DNA of 64,000 bases, from contig NZ_FQZZ01000002.1 of NCBI RefSeq assembly GCF_900142185.1, positions 248,001 to 312,000 on the forward strand. The letters are read 5' to 3'. The notes beneath the pieces were generated by a model, which saw nothing but the letters and a program-made list of their open reading frames with translations, was not told the DNA's origin and made no database searches. This document shows, piece by piece, positions 1 through 7,890 of the stretch; positions within the stretch are counted from its first letter, which is position 1, and each line of letters opens with the position of its first letter. The position numbers and the translations under genes were made by a program. The DNA comes from Lutimaribacter pacificus. GTDB taxonomy: Bacteria > Pseudomonadota > Alphaproteobacteria > Rhodobacterales > Rhodobacteraceae.

Positions 1-599
1 CGGCCATCCGCAAGCCGATCAAGAACGCTGCGACGCATAACTACCTGCGTATCACCGAATTCGTCGCGCCCTATTACTCGCTGATCCCGCCGAACAACAA
101 CTACAAGGTCGCCAGCGTCATCGTGCCGATCAACGACGATGAAACGGCGTTCCACTTCATCGCCTTCGGCGGCCCGAATGTGCCCACGACTGAGGAATGG
201 CGCAAGTTCGCCCATGCCGTGCCGGGCGTGGACGTGGACCACAAATGGCGCCCCGTCCGCACGCTGGAGAATGACTTCCTGCAGGACCGCGAAAGAATGA
301 AAGAGGGCCATTTCACCGGCGTCGACGGCATCCCGAACGAGGATATCGTGATGTGGGTGTCGATGGGCAGCCGCGTTCAGCGCCACACCGATATCCTTGG
401 TGCGTCGGACCTGGCTATTGTGGAGTTCCGCCGCCTGATGGCGGATGCGGCCAAGAAGGTTGCCGAAGGCGGCCGTGCCATCGGTACCGACTCGGATGTC
501 CCGCAGGCCCGGATTGCCTCGCATGAAGGTGTATATCCCAAGGAAACGGATTGGCGCACGCTGGTCGCTCCGTCGAAATCGACCGAAGCTGCCGAGTAA
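1..599 (+). CDS. Rieske ring-hydroxylating oxygenase, large subunit, C-terminal part
   Basis: The frame is open from the window edge (first full codon at 3), so the N-terminal Rieske domain is missing and only about 198 residues of the C-terminal catalytic domain are visible. Stretches such as LRITEFVAPYYSLIPPNNNY, RTLENDFLQDR and FTGVDGIP resemble the large subunit of phthalate 4,5-dioxygenase (Pht3 type), which adds O2 to an aromatic ring using electrons from a flavin/2Fe-2S reductase. Such a reductase lies at 2073-3011, followed by dihydrodiol-dehydrogenase-like and decarboxylase-like genes, so the neighbourhood supports a phthalate-like substrate. The exact substrate is inference; related oxygenases act on other aromatic carboxylates. 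The gene ends just before a strong terminator. Confidence 0.85.
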   Translation, partial: AIRKPIKNAATHNYLRITEFVAPYYSLIPPNNNYKVASVIVPINDDETAFHFIAFGGPNVPTTEEWRKFAHAVPGVDVDHKWRPVRTLENDFLQDRERMKEGHFTGVDGIPNEDIVMWVSMGSRVQRHTDILGASDLAIVEFRRLMADAAKKVAEGGRAIGTDSDVPQARIASHEGVYPKETDWRTLVAPSKSTEAAE

Positions 600-620
600 A
601 TCCGCATATTACCTTTCTCG

Positions 621-656
621 CCCCGCCCGGAAGCACACTTCCGGGCGGGGTCTTTT
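621..656 (+). terminator. Rho-independent terminator after the oxygenase gene
   Basis: A perfect 13-bp stem (621-633 with 638-650, arm ccccgcccggaag) with a 4-base loop is followed by TCTTTT. It lies 22 bases after the oxygenase stop codon, so it should separate the oxygenase transcript from the next gene. Confidence 0.9.
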
Positions 657-781
657 GAACGCACAGGGCCGCCATCGAAACGTGTCTGAACCCGGCCAGG
701 GCAGCGCTGTGCCGCTCTGCCCCCGGCCGCCGCCCGCGGGCATTCCCCTGAAATACCCCCTGTTGGATTGAACCCCGGGAC

Positions 782-1957
782 ATGAAGAGAGCCGTCAACA
801 TCGAAGACCTCCGCCGCCGGGCCAGATCCCGGTTGCCCAGGGTCGTTTTCGACTATCTCGATGGCGCTGCCGAAGACGAAATCACGCTGACGGCGAACCG
901 GCGCGGTTTCCAGAGTATTCAACTGGTGCCCCGGATTCTCGGGGGTGGGACCGCCGATCTTTCGACGCAGATTCTGGGGCACAGATATGCTGCGCCCTTC
1001 CTGATCGGTCCAACCGGCCTGAACGGGATCTACTGGCCGCAGGGCGACTTGCATCTCGCCCGCGCCGCGGCTGATGCAGGTGTGGGGTTTGCCCTGTCCA
1101 CCGCGTCGAACATGTCGATGGAAGCCATTTCCGCGCAAGTCGATGGGCCGAAATGGTTTCAGCTTTACCCGTGGGGCAAGCCGGATTTTTCGAAATCCCT
1201 GCTCGATCGCGCCAGGGCGGCGGGATATTCCGCCCTGATCATCACGCTCGACTCCCTTGTCGGCGGAAAGCGCGAGAGGGATTTGCGGCACGGATTCTCG
1301 CATGAGATCAGGATGAGCGCGCCAGTCGTGCTGGATGGCCTGATGCATCCCGGATGGCTGGCATCGGTCTGGCTGGGCCGGAGCCGGCCAAGGTTCGAGA
1401 ACCTGGTCGCGTTCCTTGGCGACGGGGCAAGCGACAAGGAACTGGCCGATTTCACGCGCTCTCAGCGAAACCCGCATTTCTCGTGGGAGGACGTGAGGCG
1501 CATCCGGCGGCAATGGGACGGGCCTTTGCTGATAAAGGGTGTCATGTGCGCCGAAGATGCGCTGCGCGCCCGGCAGGAAGGGGCCGATGGCGTCATCATA
1601 TCGAATCACGGGGGGCGGCAGTTGGATGGGGCGCCTGCGACGATCTCGGTCCTGGAGGAAATCGCCGGGTGTCTCGACGATGGCGCGACCGTTTTGCTGG
1701 ACGGTGGCATCAGGCGGGGCAGCGATGTCGTGAAGGCGCTGGCGCTCGGCGCGCAAGGCGTTCTTTTGGGGCGTGCAACGCTGTATGGGTTGGCGGCAGG
1801 CGGATACGACGGCGTTGCGCGGGCGCTTTCGATGCTCGCGGACGAAATGCAAAGAACGATGATCTTCACCGGCTGCGGATCGACAGATGACCTGGGACCG
1901 CACAACATCGCGCGGCCATGCCGGGAAAGAGATCGCGCATCGCCCGAAAGGGAATAA
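782..1957 (+). CDS. FMN-dependent alpha-hydroxy-acid oxidase/dehydrogenase
   Basis: A 391-residue protein of the glycolate oxidase/L-lactate dehydrogenase/mandelate dehydrogenase family. These FMN enzymes oxidise an L-2-hydroxy acid to the 2-oxo acid. Visible family features are the N-terminal FDYLDGAAEDE segment, the active-site block SNHGGRQLDGAPA holding the catalytic His and the substrate-binding Arg, and the C-terminal FMN phosphate-binding DGGIRRGSDV and GRATLYG. Overall it looks closest to MdlB-like mandelate dehydrogenases, but substrate cannot be read from sequence. It lies inside a phthalate-like gene cluster, so an aromatic hydroxy acid is plausible. The ribosome site before the ATG is weak (cccggg). 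Confidence 0.88.
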   Translation: MKRAVNIEDLRRRARSRLPRVVFDYLDGAAEDEITLTANRRGFQSIQLVPRILGGGTADLSTQILGHRYAAPFLIGPTGLNGIYWPQGDLHLARAAADAGVGFALSTASNMSMEAISAQVDGPKWFQLYPWGKPDFSKSLLDRARAAGYSALIITLDSLVGGKRERDLRHGFSHEIRMSAPVVLDGLMHPGWLASVWLGRSRPRFENLVAFLGDGASDKELADFTRSQRNPHFSWEDVRRIRRQWDGPLLIKGVMCAEDALRARQEGADGVIISNHGGRQLDGAPATISVLEEIAGCLDDGATVLLDGGIRRGSDVVKALALGAQGVLLGRATLYGLAAGGYDGVARALSMLADEMQRTMIFTGCGSTDDLGPHNIARPCRERDRASPERE

Positions 1958-2010
1958 CAACATATTGTCCGACAACGCATAAATCATCGCTGCGCCAGCC
2001 AGGCGGGCGG

Positions 2011-2039
2011 TTGACAACATCTACTTAGCTATCTAATTT
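2011..2039 (+). promoter_or_regulatory. Sigma-70-type promoter of the reductase operon
   Basis: TTGACA (2011-2016) and TAATTT (2034-2039) are separated by exactly 17 bases. The pair lies 34 bases upstream of the reductase start codon at 2073 and would drive the coupled genes 2073-5638. Confidence 0.65.
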
Positions 2040-2072
2040 GATTTGGTGCTGCGAACAAACCGGGAGGACTTC

Positions 2073-3011
2073 ATGGAGCAGATCAGGATGCGCGTCGCAA
2101 AGCGACGCGATTTGACTCCGAGCATTTCAGAATTCACGTTGGTGCCGGTCGATCAGGTGGACCTCCCGGAATTTGCGCCCGGTGCGCATGTCACGATCGA
2201 GACACCTTCGGGTGCGATGCGGCGCTATTCGCTCGTGAACGACGGTACCGAACCCAAGGAATACGTCATTGCCATCAAACGCGAGCCGGAATCGCGGGGC
2301 GGGTCTTCGTCGATGCATGACGAGGCGCACGAAGGCTATGAACTGACCATCGAGCCGCCCGAGAACGATTTTCCGCTGACCGATGTCCAGAAATACCTGT
2401 TGATCGCCGGCGGGATCGGCGTCACGCCGATTTACGCGATGGCGCGTTACCTCGACAAGAAGGGCAAGGCGCTCCGCATCATCTATGTCAGCCGGAGTGC
2501 TGAAGAATCTGCCTATCTCGCCGAGCTGAACGAGGCGTTCGACGGGCGGATCATTGTTCATCATGACAACGGCAATCCCGATGATGTCTATGATTTCTGG
2601 GACGATTTCGTCACGCCCCGGGCAACCCATGTGTTCTGTTGCGGCCCGAAGCCCCTGATGGAAGAGATCAAGGCGGTTTCCGGCCATTGGCCGGAAGGGC
2701 GCATTCACTTCGAAGACTTCAAGCCGGTCGATGTGGTCCGTGAGGACGATGTCGCGTTTGAAGTCGAGCTGAAGAAAAGCGGCGAGACGGTTACGGTTCC
2801 CGAAGACCGCTCGATCCTCGAGGCGCTGCGCGATGCTGGTCATGCGACAAGCAGTTCCTGCGAAAGCGGCACCTGCGGCACCTGCAAGACCCGTCTGCTC
2901 GCGGGCGATGCGGATCACCGCGACATGGTTCTGATGGACGAGGAAAAAGGCGATTTCATCATGATCTGCGTATCGCGGGCCAAGTCGGGGAGGCTGGTTC
3001 TTGACCTCTGA
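2073..3011 (+). CDS. Phthalate-dioxygenase-type reductase (FMN/NADH/2Fe-2S)
   Basis: A 312-residue protein with three modules in the order of class IA oxygenase reductases. First is an FMN-binding barrel (RRYSL near residue 45), then an NAD(P)H-binding fold (GGIGVTP near 117), then a C-terminal plant-type 2Fe-2S ferredoxin domain (Cys-x4-Cys-x2-Cys in CESGTCGTC plus a late Cys in MICVSRA). It passes electrons from NADH to a Rieske oxygenase, probably the one at 1-599. I chose ATG 2073 because GGGAGG (2062-2067) precedes it at proper spacing; an in-frame TTG at 2043 lacks a ribosome site. The next gene overlaps its 3' end. Confidence 0.9.
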   Translation: MEQIRMRVAKRRDLTPSISEFTLVPVDQVDLPEFAPGAHVTIETPSGAMRRYSLVNDGTEPKEYVIAIKREPESRGGSSSMHDEAHEGYELTIEPPENDFPLTDVQKYLLIAGGIGVTPIYAMARYLDKKGKALRIIYVSRSAEESAYLAELNEAFDGRIIVHHDNGNPDDVYDFWDDFVTPRATHVFCCGPKPLMEEIKAVSGHWPEGRIHFEDFKPVDVVREDDVAFEVELKKSGETVTVPEDRSILEALRDAGHATSSSCESGTCGTCKTRLLAGDADHRDMVLMDEEKGDFIMICVSRAKSGRLVLDL

Positions 3012-4188
3012 TCCCGTTCGCCTTGGCGTTGCGGGGCTTGGGCGCGCTTTCATGCTCATGGTGCCCACGTTCGATGCTGATCCGCGCGTAAAACTGGTCG
3101 CCGCCGCCGCCCCCCGGCAGGAAAGCCGTGACGCTTTCGAGCGGGAATACGGCGGCACGGGGCACGAAACGATCGAGGCGCTGTGTGCCGACCCCGCGGT
3201 CGAGGCGGTTTATATTGCAACCCCGCACCAGATGCATGTGGATCATGTGTTGGCCGCGGCGAAGGCCGGCAAGCATATCCTTGTCGAGAAACCGCTGGCC
3301 ATTTCCATGGAAGATGCCGACCGGATGGTCAGCGCGGCGCGCGATGCGGGTGTTCACCTGATCGTCGGGCCCAGCCACAGCTTCGACCCGCCCGTGGACC
3401 TGGCCGCGCGACTGATCGAAAGCGGTGAGTTCGGCCAGCTGCGGATGATCCAGGCCCTGAACTATACCGATTTCCTGTACCGTCCCCGGCGTCCCGAGGA
3501 ATTGCGGACGGAAGAAGGCGGTGGCGTTCTGTTCAGCCAGGCGATTCACCAGATCGACGTCGTTCGGCGGCTTGCCGGCGGAATGGCCGAGAACATCTTT
3601 GCCATGACCGGCGCCTGGGACCCCAAGCGCCCCACCGAGGGGGCGTTTACCGCCCTCATGACGTTTCAGGGCGGCTGTTTCGCCAACCTGACCTATTCCG
3701 GCTATGCGCATTTCGACAGCGACATCTGGATGAACGACGTCGGGGAACTGGGCCAGGTCAAGAAGGCCGGGTCTTATGGCGGTGCGCGCCGCGCGCTGAT
3801 GGACCTTAACCCCGACGACGAGGCGCGCCTCAAGACGACGCGCACCTTCGGCAGTGGCACGACGGTCGACGCGGCGCATAACGAACATTTCGGGCCGGTG
3901 ATCGCGCTTTGCGACCGTGCCGATCTGAAGTTGACCCCGGACGGGATCGAGGTTTTCGGCGATACCGAGCGCAGCTTCATCGAAGCGCCCTTTGGCCCTG
4001 CGCCGCGCCGAACGGTGATCGACGCGCTGGTCGGTGCCGTCCGTAACGACGAGCCGCCCGCCCAGACGGGTGAATGGGGCCTCGCAAGCCTCGAGGTTTG
4101 CCACGCAATCCTGCAGTCCGCCGCATCCGGCCAGCCGGTCGCGCTGCAGCGCCAATGCAGAACAAGTCAACAGGAGCCGACAGAATGA
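3001..4188 (+). CDS. Gfo/Idh/MocA oxidoreductase, phthalate dihydrodiol dehydrogenase-like
   Basis: A 395-residue NAD(P)-dependent oxidoreductase with an N-terminal Rossmann fold (GVAGLGRAFM) and the family signature EKPLAIS near residue 97. Phthalate 4,5-cis-dihydrodiol dehydrogenase (Pht4) belongs to this family. The gene sits between the reductase and a dihydroxyphthalate-decarboxylase-like gene, so re-aromatisation of a cis-dihydrodiol is the likely job. The start is TTG at 3001, overlapping the reductase by 11 bases and preceded by GGGGAGG at 2987-2993. The next ATG would remove the nucleotide-binding loop. Its stop overlaps the next ATG (ATGA). Confidence 0.85.
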   Translation: MTSDPVRLGVAGLGRAFMLMVPTFDADPRVKLVAAAAPRQESRDAFEREYGGTGHETIEALCADPAVEAVYIATPHQMHVDHVLAAAKAGKHILVEKPLAISMEDADRMVSAARDAGVHLIVGPSHSFDPPVDLAARLIESGEFGQLRMIQALNYTDFLYRPRRPEELRTEEGGGVLFSQAIHQIDVVRRLAGGMAENIFAMTGAWDPKRPTEGAFTALMTFQGGCFANLTYSGYAHFDSDIWMNDVGELGQVKKAGSYGGARRALMDLNPDDEARLKTTRTFGSGTTVDAAHNEHFGPVIALCDRADLKLTPDGIEVFGDTERSFIEAPFGPAPRRTVIDALVGAVRNDEPPAQTGEWGLASLEVCHAILQSAASGQPVALQRQCRTSQQEPTE

Positions 4189-5177
4189 CCAATCTCAACC
4201 TTTCCCTGGCGATGGGAAACTATGACCGGACGCGCGCAATCGTCGATGGTCGTGTGCAGATCGACGGGGTCGATCCCATCCCGATGCTGCTGTCGCCGGA
4301 AGAGATGTTCTTTCGCGCCTTCCGGCATCAGGCCTTCGATATCAGCGAGCTGTCGCTCTCGTCCTATTCGATTTCCGTCGCGCGCGGCGATGCGCATTAC
4401 GTCGCCATTCCGGTCTTTCTTAGCCGCGCGTTCCGCCACACCTCGGTCTATATCCGCACCGACAAGGGCATCGAAAAACCCGAAGACCTGAAAGGTAAGC
4501 GTATCGGCATCGCCGAATACCAGCTTTCCGCAAACGTCTGGGTGCGCGGTATCCTCGAGGAAGATTACGGCGTGAAGCCGTCCGATATCGTCTGGGTTCG
4601 CGGTGGCATGGACACGCCCGGCCGGCCCGAGAAGATCAAGGTGCAGCTGCCGGACGATATCACGATGGAGGATGCGCCCGAAGGCAGCACCCTGAACGGG
4701 ATGCTGGCCGCGGGCGAGATCGACGGCTTCGTCGGTCCGCGCTGGCCGCGCTGCTTCTCGGAAGGTCATCCCAATGTGGGGCGCCTTTTCTCGGACAGCA
4801 TCGGCGCTGCCGAGGATTATTTCCGCCGCACCAGTATCTTCCCGATCATGCATGTTCTGGGTGTTCGCCGTAGCCTGGCCGAAGAGTATCCGTTCCTGCC
4901 CGCCGCCCTGCTCAAGGCGTTCACCCAGTCGAAACGCCTGGCCGAAGATGCGCTGTCGGACACATCGGCCACCAAGGTCACCATGCCCTTTGTCGAGGAC
5001 AACCTGAACCGCGTGCACGCGCTGATGGGCAACGATCCGTGGAGCTATGGCGTGGCCGCCAATGCCGGCGTTCTGGACAAGTTCCTCGACTATCACGCGG
5101 CGCAGGGTCTGTCGCCGCGTCGCGTCAAGATCGAGGAACTGTTCCACCCGTCCACACTGGAAGCGTACAGTCTTTGA
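4185..5177 (+). CDS. 4,5-dihydroxyphthalate decarboxylase-like protein
   Basis: A 330-residue protein beginning with a segment containing LAMGNYDRTRAIVDG. It has the periplasmic-binding-protein-like fold of 4,5-dihydroxyphthalate decarboxylase (Pht5), an enzyme built on a substrate-binding scaffold that turns 4,5-dihydroxyphthalate into protocatechuate. It has no signal peptide, which fits a cytoplasmic enzyme better than a transporter component. The segments FRHQAFDISELSLSSY, GKRIGIAEYQ and DGFVGPRWP resemble that family. Start ATG 4185 has AGGAG at 4172-4176 and overlaps the previous stop. Identity to the exact substrate is inferred from neighbours; automatic tools may call it an ABC substrate-binding protein. 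Confidence 0.82.
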   Translation: MTNLNLSLAMGNYDRTRAIVDGRVQIDGVDPIPMLLSPEEMFFRAFRHQAFDISELSLSSYSISVARGDAHYVAIPVFLSRAFRHTSVYIRTDKGIEKPEDLKGKRIGIAEYQLSANVWVRGILEEDYGVKPSDIVWVRGGMDTPGRPEKIKVQLPDDITMEDAPEGSTLNGMLAAGEIDGFVGPRWPRCFSEGHPNVGRLFSDSIGAAEDYFRRTSIFPIMHVLGVRRSLAEEYPFLPAALLKAFTQSKRLAEDALSDTSATKVTMPFVEDNLNRVHALMGNDPWSYGVAANAGVLDKFLDYHAAQGLSPRRVKIEELFHPSTLEAYSL

Positions 5178-5191
5178 GGGGAGTGTCGAAA

Positions 5192-5638
5192 ATGGAAGAA
5201 TATGCACCCGGCGACATAGTCGAAGTCAAAACGGACAAGGGGCTGGCCTATCTTCAGGTCACCCATACCCATGCCAGCTATCCCCCCGTTGTCAGGTTCC
5301 TGACCGGACCGCACAAGAACCGGCCGGAGAACGTGACGGTACTGACCGGCAGCGCAGAGGGCCCCCTGGCGATGGTTCCGCTGTCCGGCGTCCTTCGGAA
5401 GTTGAACCTTGCGCATGCGAAAGTGGGCACGGCCGAGATTCCACAGGGCGAGCGAAAGTTCCCCACGTTCCGTATGCCTGTTCGGGACAAGCAGGGCGAG
5501 ATCATCTATTGGTGGTTCTGGGACGGGCAGGGGCTGACCTATTCCTCCGAACTCACGGAACCCCAGAAAAAGCTGCCCTTGCGCGAGGTGATGTCGTCCG
5601 AGAGATTCCTCGAACAATTGCTGGTCGATGCGAAATAG
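5192..5638 (+). CDS. Small conserved protein of unknown function (Imm26-like)
   Basis: A 148-residue soluble protein starting at ATG 5192 behind a strong ribosome site (GAGGGGAG, 5176-5183), 14 bases after the decarboxylase-like gene. It has no signal peptide or membrane segment. The beginning (GDIVEVKTDKGLAYLQVTH) recalls the small-barrel fold of Imm26-type proteins, but this is only a resemblance. Position in the operon suggests a role linked to the catabolic genes. Function unknown. Confidence 0.7.
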   Translation: MEEYAPGDIVEVKTDKGLAYLQVTHTHASYPPVVRFLTGPHKNRPENVTVLTGSAEGPLAMVPLSGVLRKLNLAHAKVGTAEIPQGERKFPTFRMPVRDKQGEIIYWWFWDGQGLTYSSELTEPQKKLPLREVMSSERFLEQLLVDAK

Positions 5639-5665
5639 CCCTCTGACCTCTGCAGATCGCCGCCG

Positions 5666-6601
5666 ATGATCGCTGTCTTCGGCGGATTGCTGGCTGCTTT
5701 CGGGGCCCTTTGCTACGCATTCAGCTCGGTCGCAATCGCCAAGAGTTCCCAGTCCGCGCGGGGGCGGGGCAACGACGTGCTTTTGTCCGTCGTCATGACC
5801 GCCGCGGTTTCAGGGATGCTTTGGCTTTTGATCGGGCCCCCGCTGCCGGATTACGAAAAGGTCGTGCTTGTCGGCGTCGGCTATTTCGTGTTCGCGGGTC
5901 TTCTGGGAAATGTCATAGGCCGGCTGACGCTGTTCCGGTCGGTCGAACTGGCGGGCGCGATCGAGACCGGATTCATTCGGCGGCTGATCCCGGTCTTCGC
6001 CGCGATCTTTGCCTTCCTGTTCCTTGGTGAGGTCATCACCGCAACCATCGTGATTGCCTTTCTTCTGGTGACTTGCGGTGTCCTGATCATGCTTGCGAAC
6101 TCCTCGGCGAAAGTTACGGTTGCCAGCGATGTGTCGCCTCGTAACCCGGTGGATAAAACCAAGGGGCGCGCACTGGCGATCGGGTCGGCAGCCGGTTATG
6201 GCGGGTCTTTCGTGGCGCGAAAGCTGGGGATGCAGACATTGCCCGATCCGCTGGCCGGTGTGTTCATCGGCGCGCTGACCGGCCTGTTGTGGTTCGCGGT
6301 TTCCGCCGTGCTGCGCATTCGCCCCCGGCATCATCCGCGCGAGTTGCTGCAATGGCCGAGCGGGTGGCAGTTCCTGGCGGCCAGTTCGATGACGATTGGT
6401 CAGGTGGCGCTGTTCTTTGCGCTGATGCTGACCAATGTGACGGCCGTTGCGATCATTTCTTCGGTCGAGATGTTTTTCGCGGCCTGGCTGGCCGGATACA
6501 TCTTCAAGACCGAAAGCCGCCCGGGTGGCCAGTTCTACGTGGCGTCCATTCTGGCCGCGACGGGCGTCATCCTGCTGGCCGTGGCACCCGCGTTGTCATA
6601 G
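5666..6601 (+). CDS. EamA/DMT-family transporter
   Basis: A 311-residue integral membrane protein with about ten hydrophobic segments in two EamA halves. The second half starts near residue 165 (ALAIGSAAGYGGSFVARKLG). Drug/metabolite transporters of this family usually export small metabolites or amino acids. It follows the phthalate-like genes by 27 bases, so it may move a substrate or intermediate. The ribosome site before ATG 5666 is weak. No terminator separates it from the upstream gene, and the next gene runs convergently. Confidence 0.85.
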   Translation: MIAVFGGLLAAFGALCYAFSSVAIAKSSQSARGRGNDVLLSVVMTAAVSGMLWLLIGPPLPDYEKVVLVGVGYFVFAGLLGNVIGRLTLFRSVELAGAIETGFIRRLIPVFAAIFAFLFLGEVITATIVIAFLLVTCGVLIMLANSSAKVTVASDVSPRNPVDKTKGRALAIGSAAGYGGSFVARKLGMQTLPDPLAGVFIGALTGLLWFAVSAVLRIRPRHHPRELLQWPSGWQFLAASSMTIGQVALFFALMLTNVTAVAIISSVEMFFAAWLAGYIFKTESRPGGQFYVASILAATGVILLAVAPALS

Positions 6602-6652
6602 CGGCCCGTTCACGCATTTCCGGGCGGGTCGTCGGGGGTCACCCCTGACGGT

Positions 6653-7111
6653 TCATTCGTCCCCGGACAGGTTCTCGATCATCTTGTCCAGCGCCAGGAA
6701 CAACTGGAAAAGTTCCCCTTCGTCCAGATTCCGCGACGCGCGATCGGCGATGCTCCTGGCCGAGGTCATGGCCTGGTCGATTTTCGCGTGGCCCTCATCC
6801 GTCAGGCTGACAATGATCACCCGCCTGTCCTTTGGGTGACGTTCGCGCAGGATCAGGTTTCTTTGGGCAAGCTCGTCCAGAACCCGTGTCGACGATGCCT
6901 TTTCGATACCTAGCAGGGCCGAAAGCTCCGACTGGCTGGCATGGCCTTCCTCTCGCAGGGTTCTGAGGTGGATATATTGCGCCATGCTGAGGTCGAACTC
7001 GACCAGCAGCTTCTGCAACAGCTTCCCATATAGGTGATAGGCAAGGCGAAGCGACGCGCCAAGGCCGCGCTTGTAAGAAGGGGATTTGGCTATGTCTTTG
7101 GTATCCAACAA
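6653..7111 (-). CDS. MarR-family transcriptional regulator
   Basis: A 152-residue winged-helix protein. It shows the dimerising N-terminal helices (LRLAYHLYGKLLQKLLVEFD), the recognition helix region (QSELSALLGIEKASSTRVLDELAQRN) and the wing (HPKDRRVIIVSLTDEGH). MarR proteins usually repress divergent genes until an aromatic ligand binds. It is divergent from the Rieske ferredoxin operon, and a palindrome at 7157-7175 overlaps that operon's promoter. Its own promoter probably also lies across the palindrome, giving autoregulation. Confidence 0.92.
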   Translation of the reverse strand: MLDTKDIAKSPSYKRGLGASLRLAYHLYGKLLQKLLVEFDLSMAQYIHLRTLREEGHASQSELSALLGIEKASSTRVLDELAQRNLILRERHPKDRRVIIVSLTDEGHAKIDQAMTSARSIADRASRNLDEGELFQLFLALDKMIENLSGDE

Positions 7112-7131
7112 TAGTTTGACCCCTCAACTTC

Positions 7132-7175
7132 TTGACGGAGACTAACGACTTCCTTATAGTAAGACAATCTTACTA
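7132..7175 (+). promoter_or_regulatory. Promoter with overlapping MarR operator
   Basis: TTGACG (7132-7137) and TATAGT (7155-7160) are 17 bases apart. The -10 box runs into the palindrome AGTAAGA-caa-TCTTACT (7158-7174, extending by one pair to 7157-7175). Binding of the divergent MarR protein there would block the promoter. A further half-site AGTAAGA lies at 7184-7190. Confidence 0.75.
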
Positions 7176-7218
7176 AATTGCAGAGTAAGACGGGATTACC
7201 GAAAAAGGAGGAGCTTTC

Positions 7219-7584
7219 ATGGCTGAAAAACTACTGTGCGCTTCGTCGGATATCAGCGACACGACCGCCAGGATCTGCGAGGTCGAGGGGGTCGAGATCG
7301 GTGTCATCCGGCACAAAGGCACGATCGTGGCCTATCGGAACGTATGCCCCCATCAGGGAGGTCCGGTCTGCGAAGGGTTGAAAATGCCCCGGGTCTGCGT
7401 CGAGTTCGACGAACAGCGACGCCCCCTCAGACAGAACTTTGACACTGCCGAAATGCACTTCGTGTGCCCCTGGCATGGTTGGGAATTCAAGATCGAAACC
7501 GGAGAAGCCGTCGGCGACTCCAAGATTCGTCTCAGCCGCTACAAGGTGGTTGAGCGGGATGAGAACGTTTATGTCGAAATTTGA
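7219..7584 (+). CDS. Rieske-type 2Fe-2S ferredoxin
   Basis: A 121-residue single-domain Rieske protein. Cluster ligands are Cys43/His45 in CPHQGG and Cys83/His86 in CPWHGW. The spacing between the two ligand pairs is longer than in small BphF-type ferredoxins. It probably donates electrons to a partner oxygenase, or is an accessory redox subunit, but no oxygenase is coded in this operon; the nearest is at 1-599. The ribosome site AAGGAGG (7206-7212) is near ideal. The 3' end overlaps the next gene by 14 bases. Confidence 0.9.
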   Translation: MAEKLLCASSDISDTTARICEVEGVEIGVIRHKGTIVAYRNVCPHQGGPVCEGLKMPRVCVEFDEQRRPLRQNFDTAEMHFVCPWHGWEFKIETGEAVGDSKIRLSRYKVVERDENVYVEI

Positions 7585-7870
7585 AAAAATGACCGCTGAT
7601 ACGCAAGCTGTGGACGCATCCGTTGATGGCGTTCTTCGCGCTCTTCGCTCGCCCGGGAACGACGGCATGAGCCTTGAGCAACTGCAAGCCCTGTTCGCCG
7701 AAGTCGTGCGCGCCTACGCGCATCTTCGTGAAAGCGACAAGGAATTGGCCCCTTTTCCGAGCAATAGCGATGTCTCGGCGACGGAAGTTGCAATTGCCGC
7801 CACCGGGATACTCGAAGCCGCCGACATGGCCGCATTCGAGCTGGGTATGTGGCAAACGCTAAAGAACTGA
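7571..7870 (+). CDS. Hypothetical protein between Rieske ferredoxin and amidohydrolase
   Basis: A 99-residue, probably all-helical protein, acidic, without signal peptide or membrane segment. It starts at ATG 7571 inside the end of the ferredoxin gene, so it is translationally coupled, and the amidohydrolase follows after 20 bases. I do not recognise the family. Its fixed place between two enzymes suggests a small subunit or chaperone of that pathway. Confidence 0.65.
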   Translation: MSKFEKMTADTQAVDASVDGVLRALRSPGNDGMSLEQLQALFAEVVRAYAHLRESDKELAPFPSNSDVSATEVAIAATGILEAADMAAFELGMWQTLKN

Positions 7871-7890
7871 AGGTCAGGGGAGGATACTGA

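Noticed and set aside
1-599. Oxygenase as a tert-butyl alcohol monooxygenase (MdpJ type) feeding the 2-hydroxyisobutyrate pathway
   Set aside because: The visible C-terminal sequence and the neighbouring Pht4/Pht5-like genes fit phthalate 4,5-dioxygenase better; the mutase operon is 14 kb away under a different regulator.
377-2020. Very long open frames opposite the real genes (for example minus strand 377-2020, plus strand 15152-17188, 24100-26823 and the 55896-57803 extension upstream of zapE)
   Set aside because: They mirror well-recognised genes, show odd amino-acid composition rich in Arg/His/Gln and match no family. In this GC-rich DNA the opposite strand is often open by chance.
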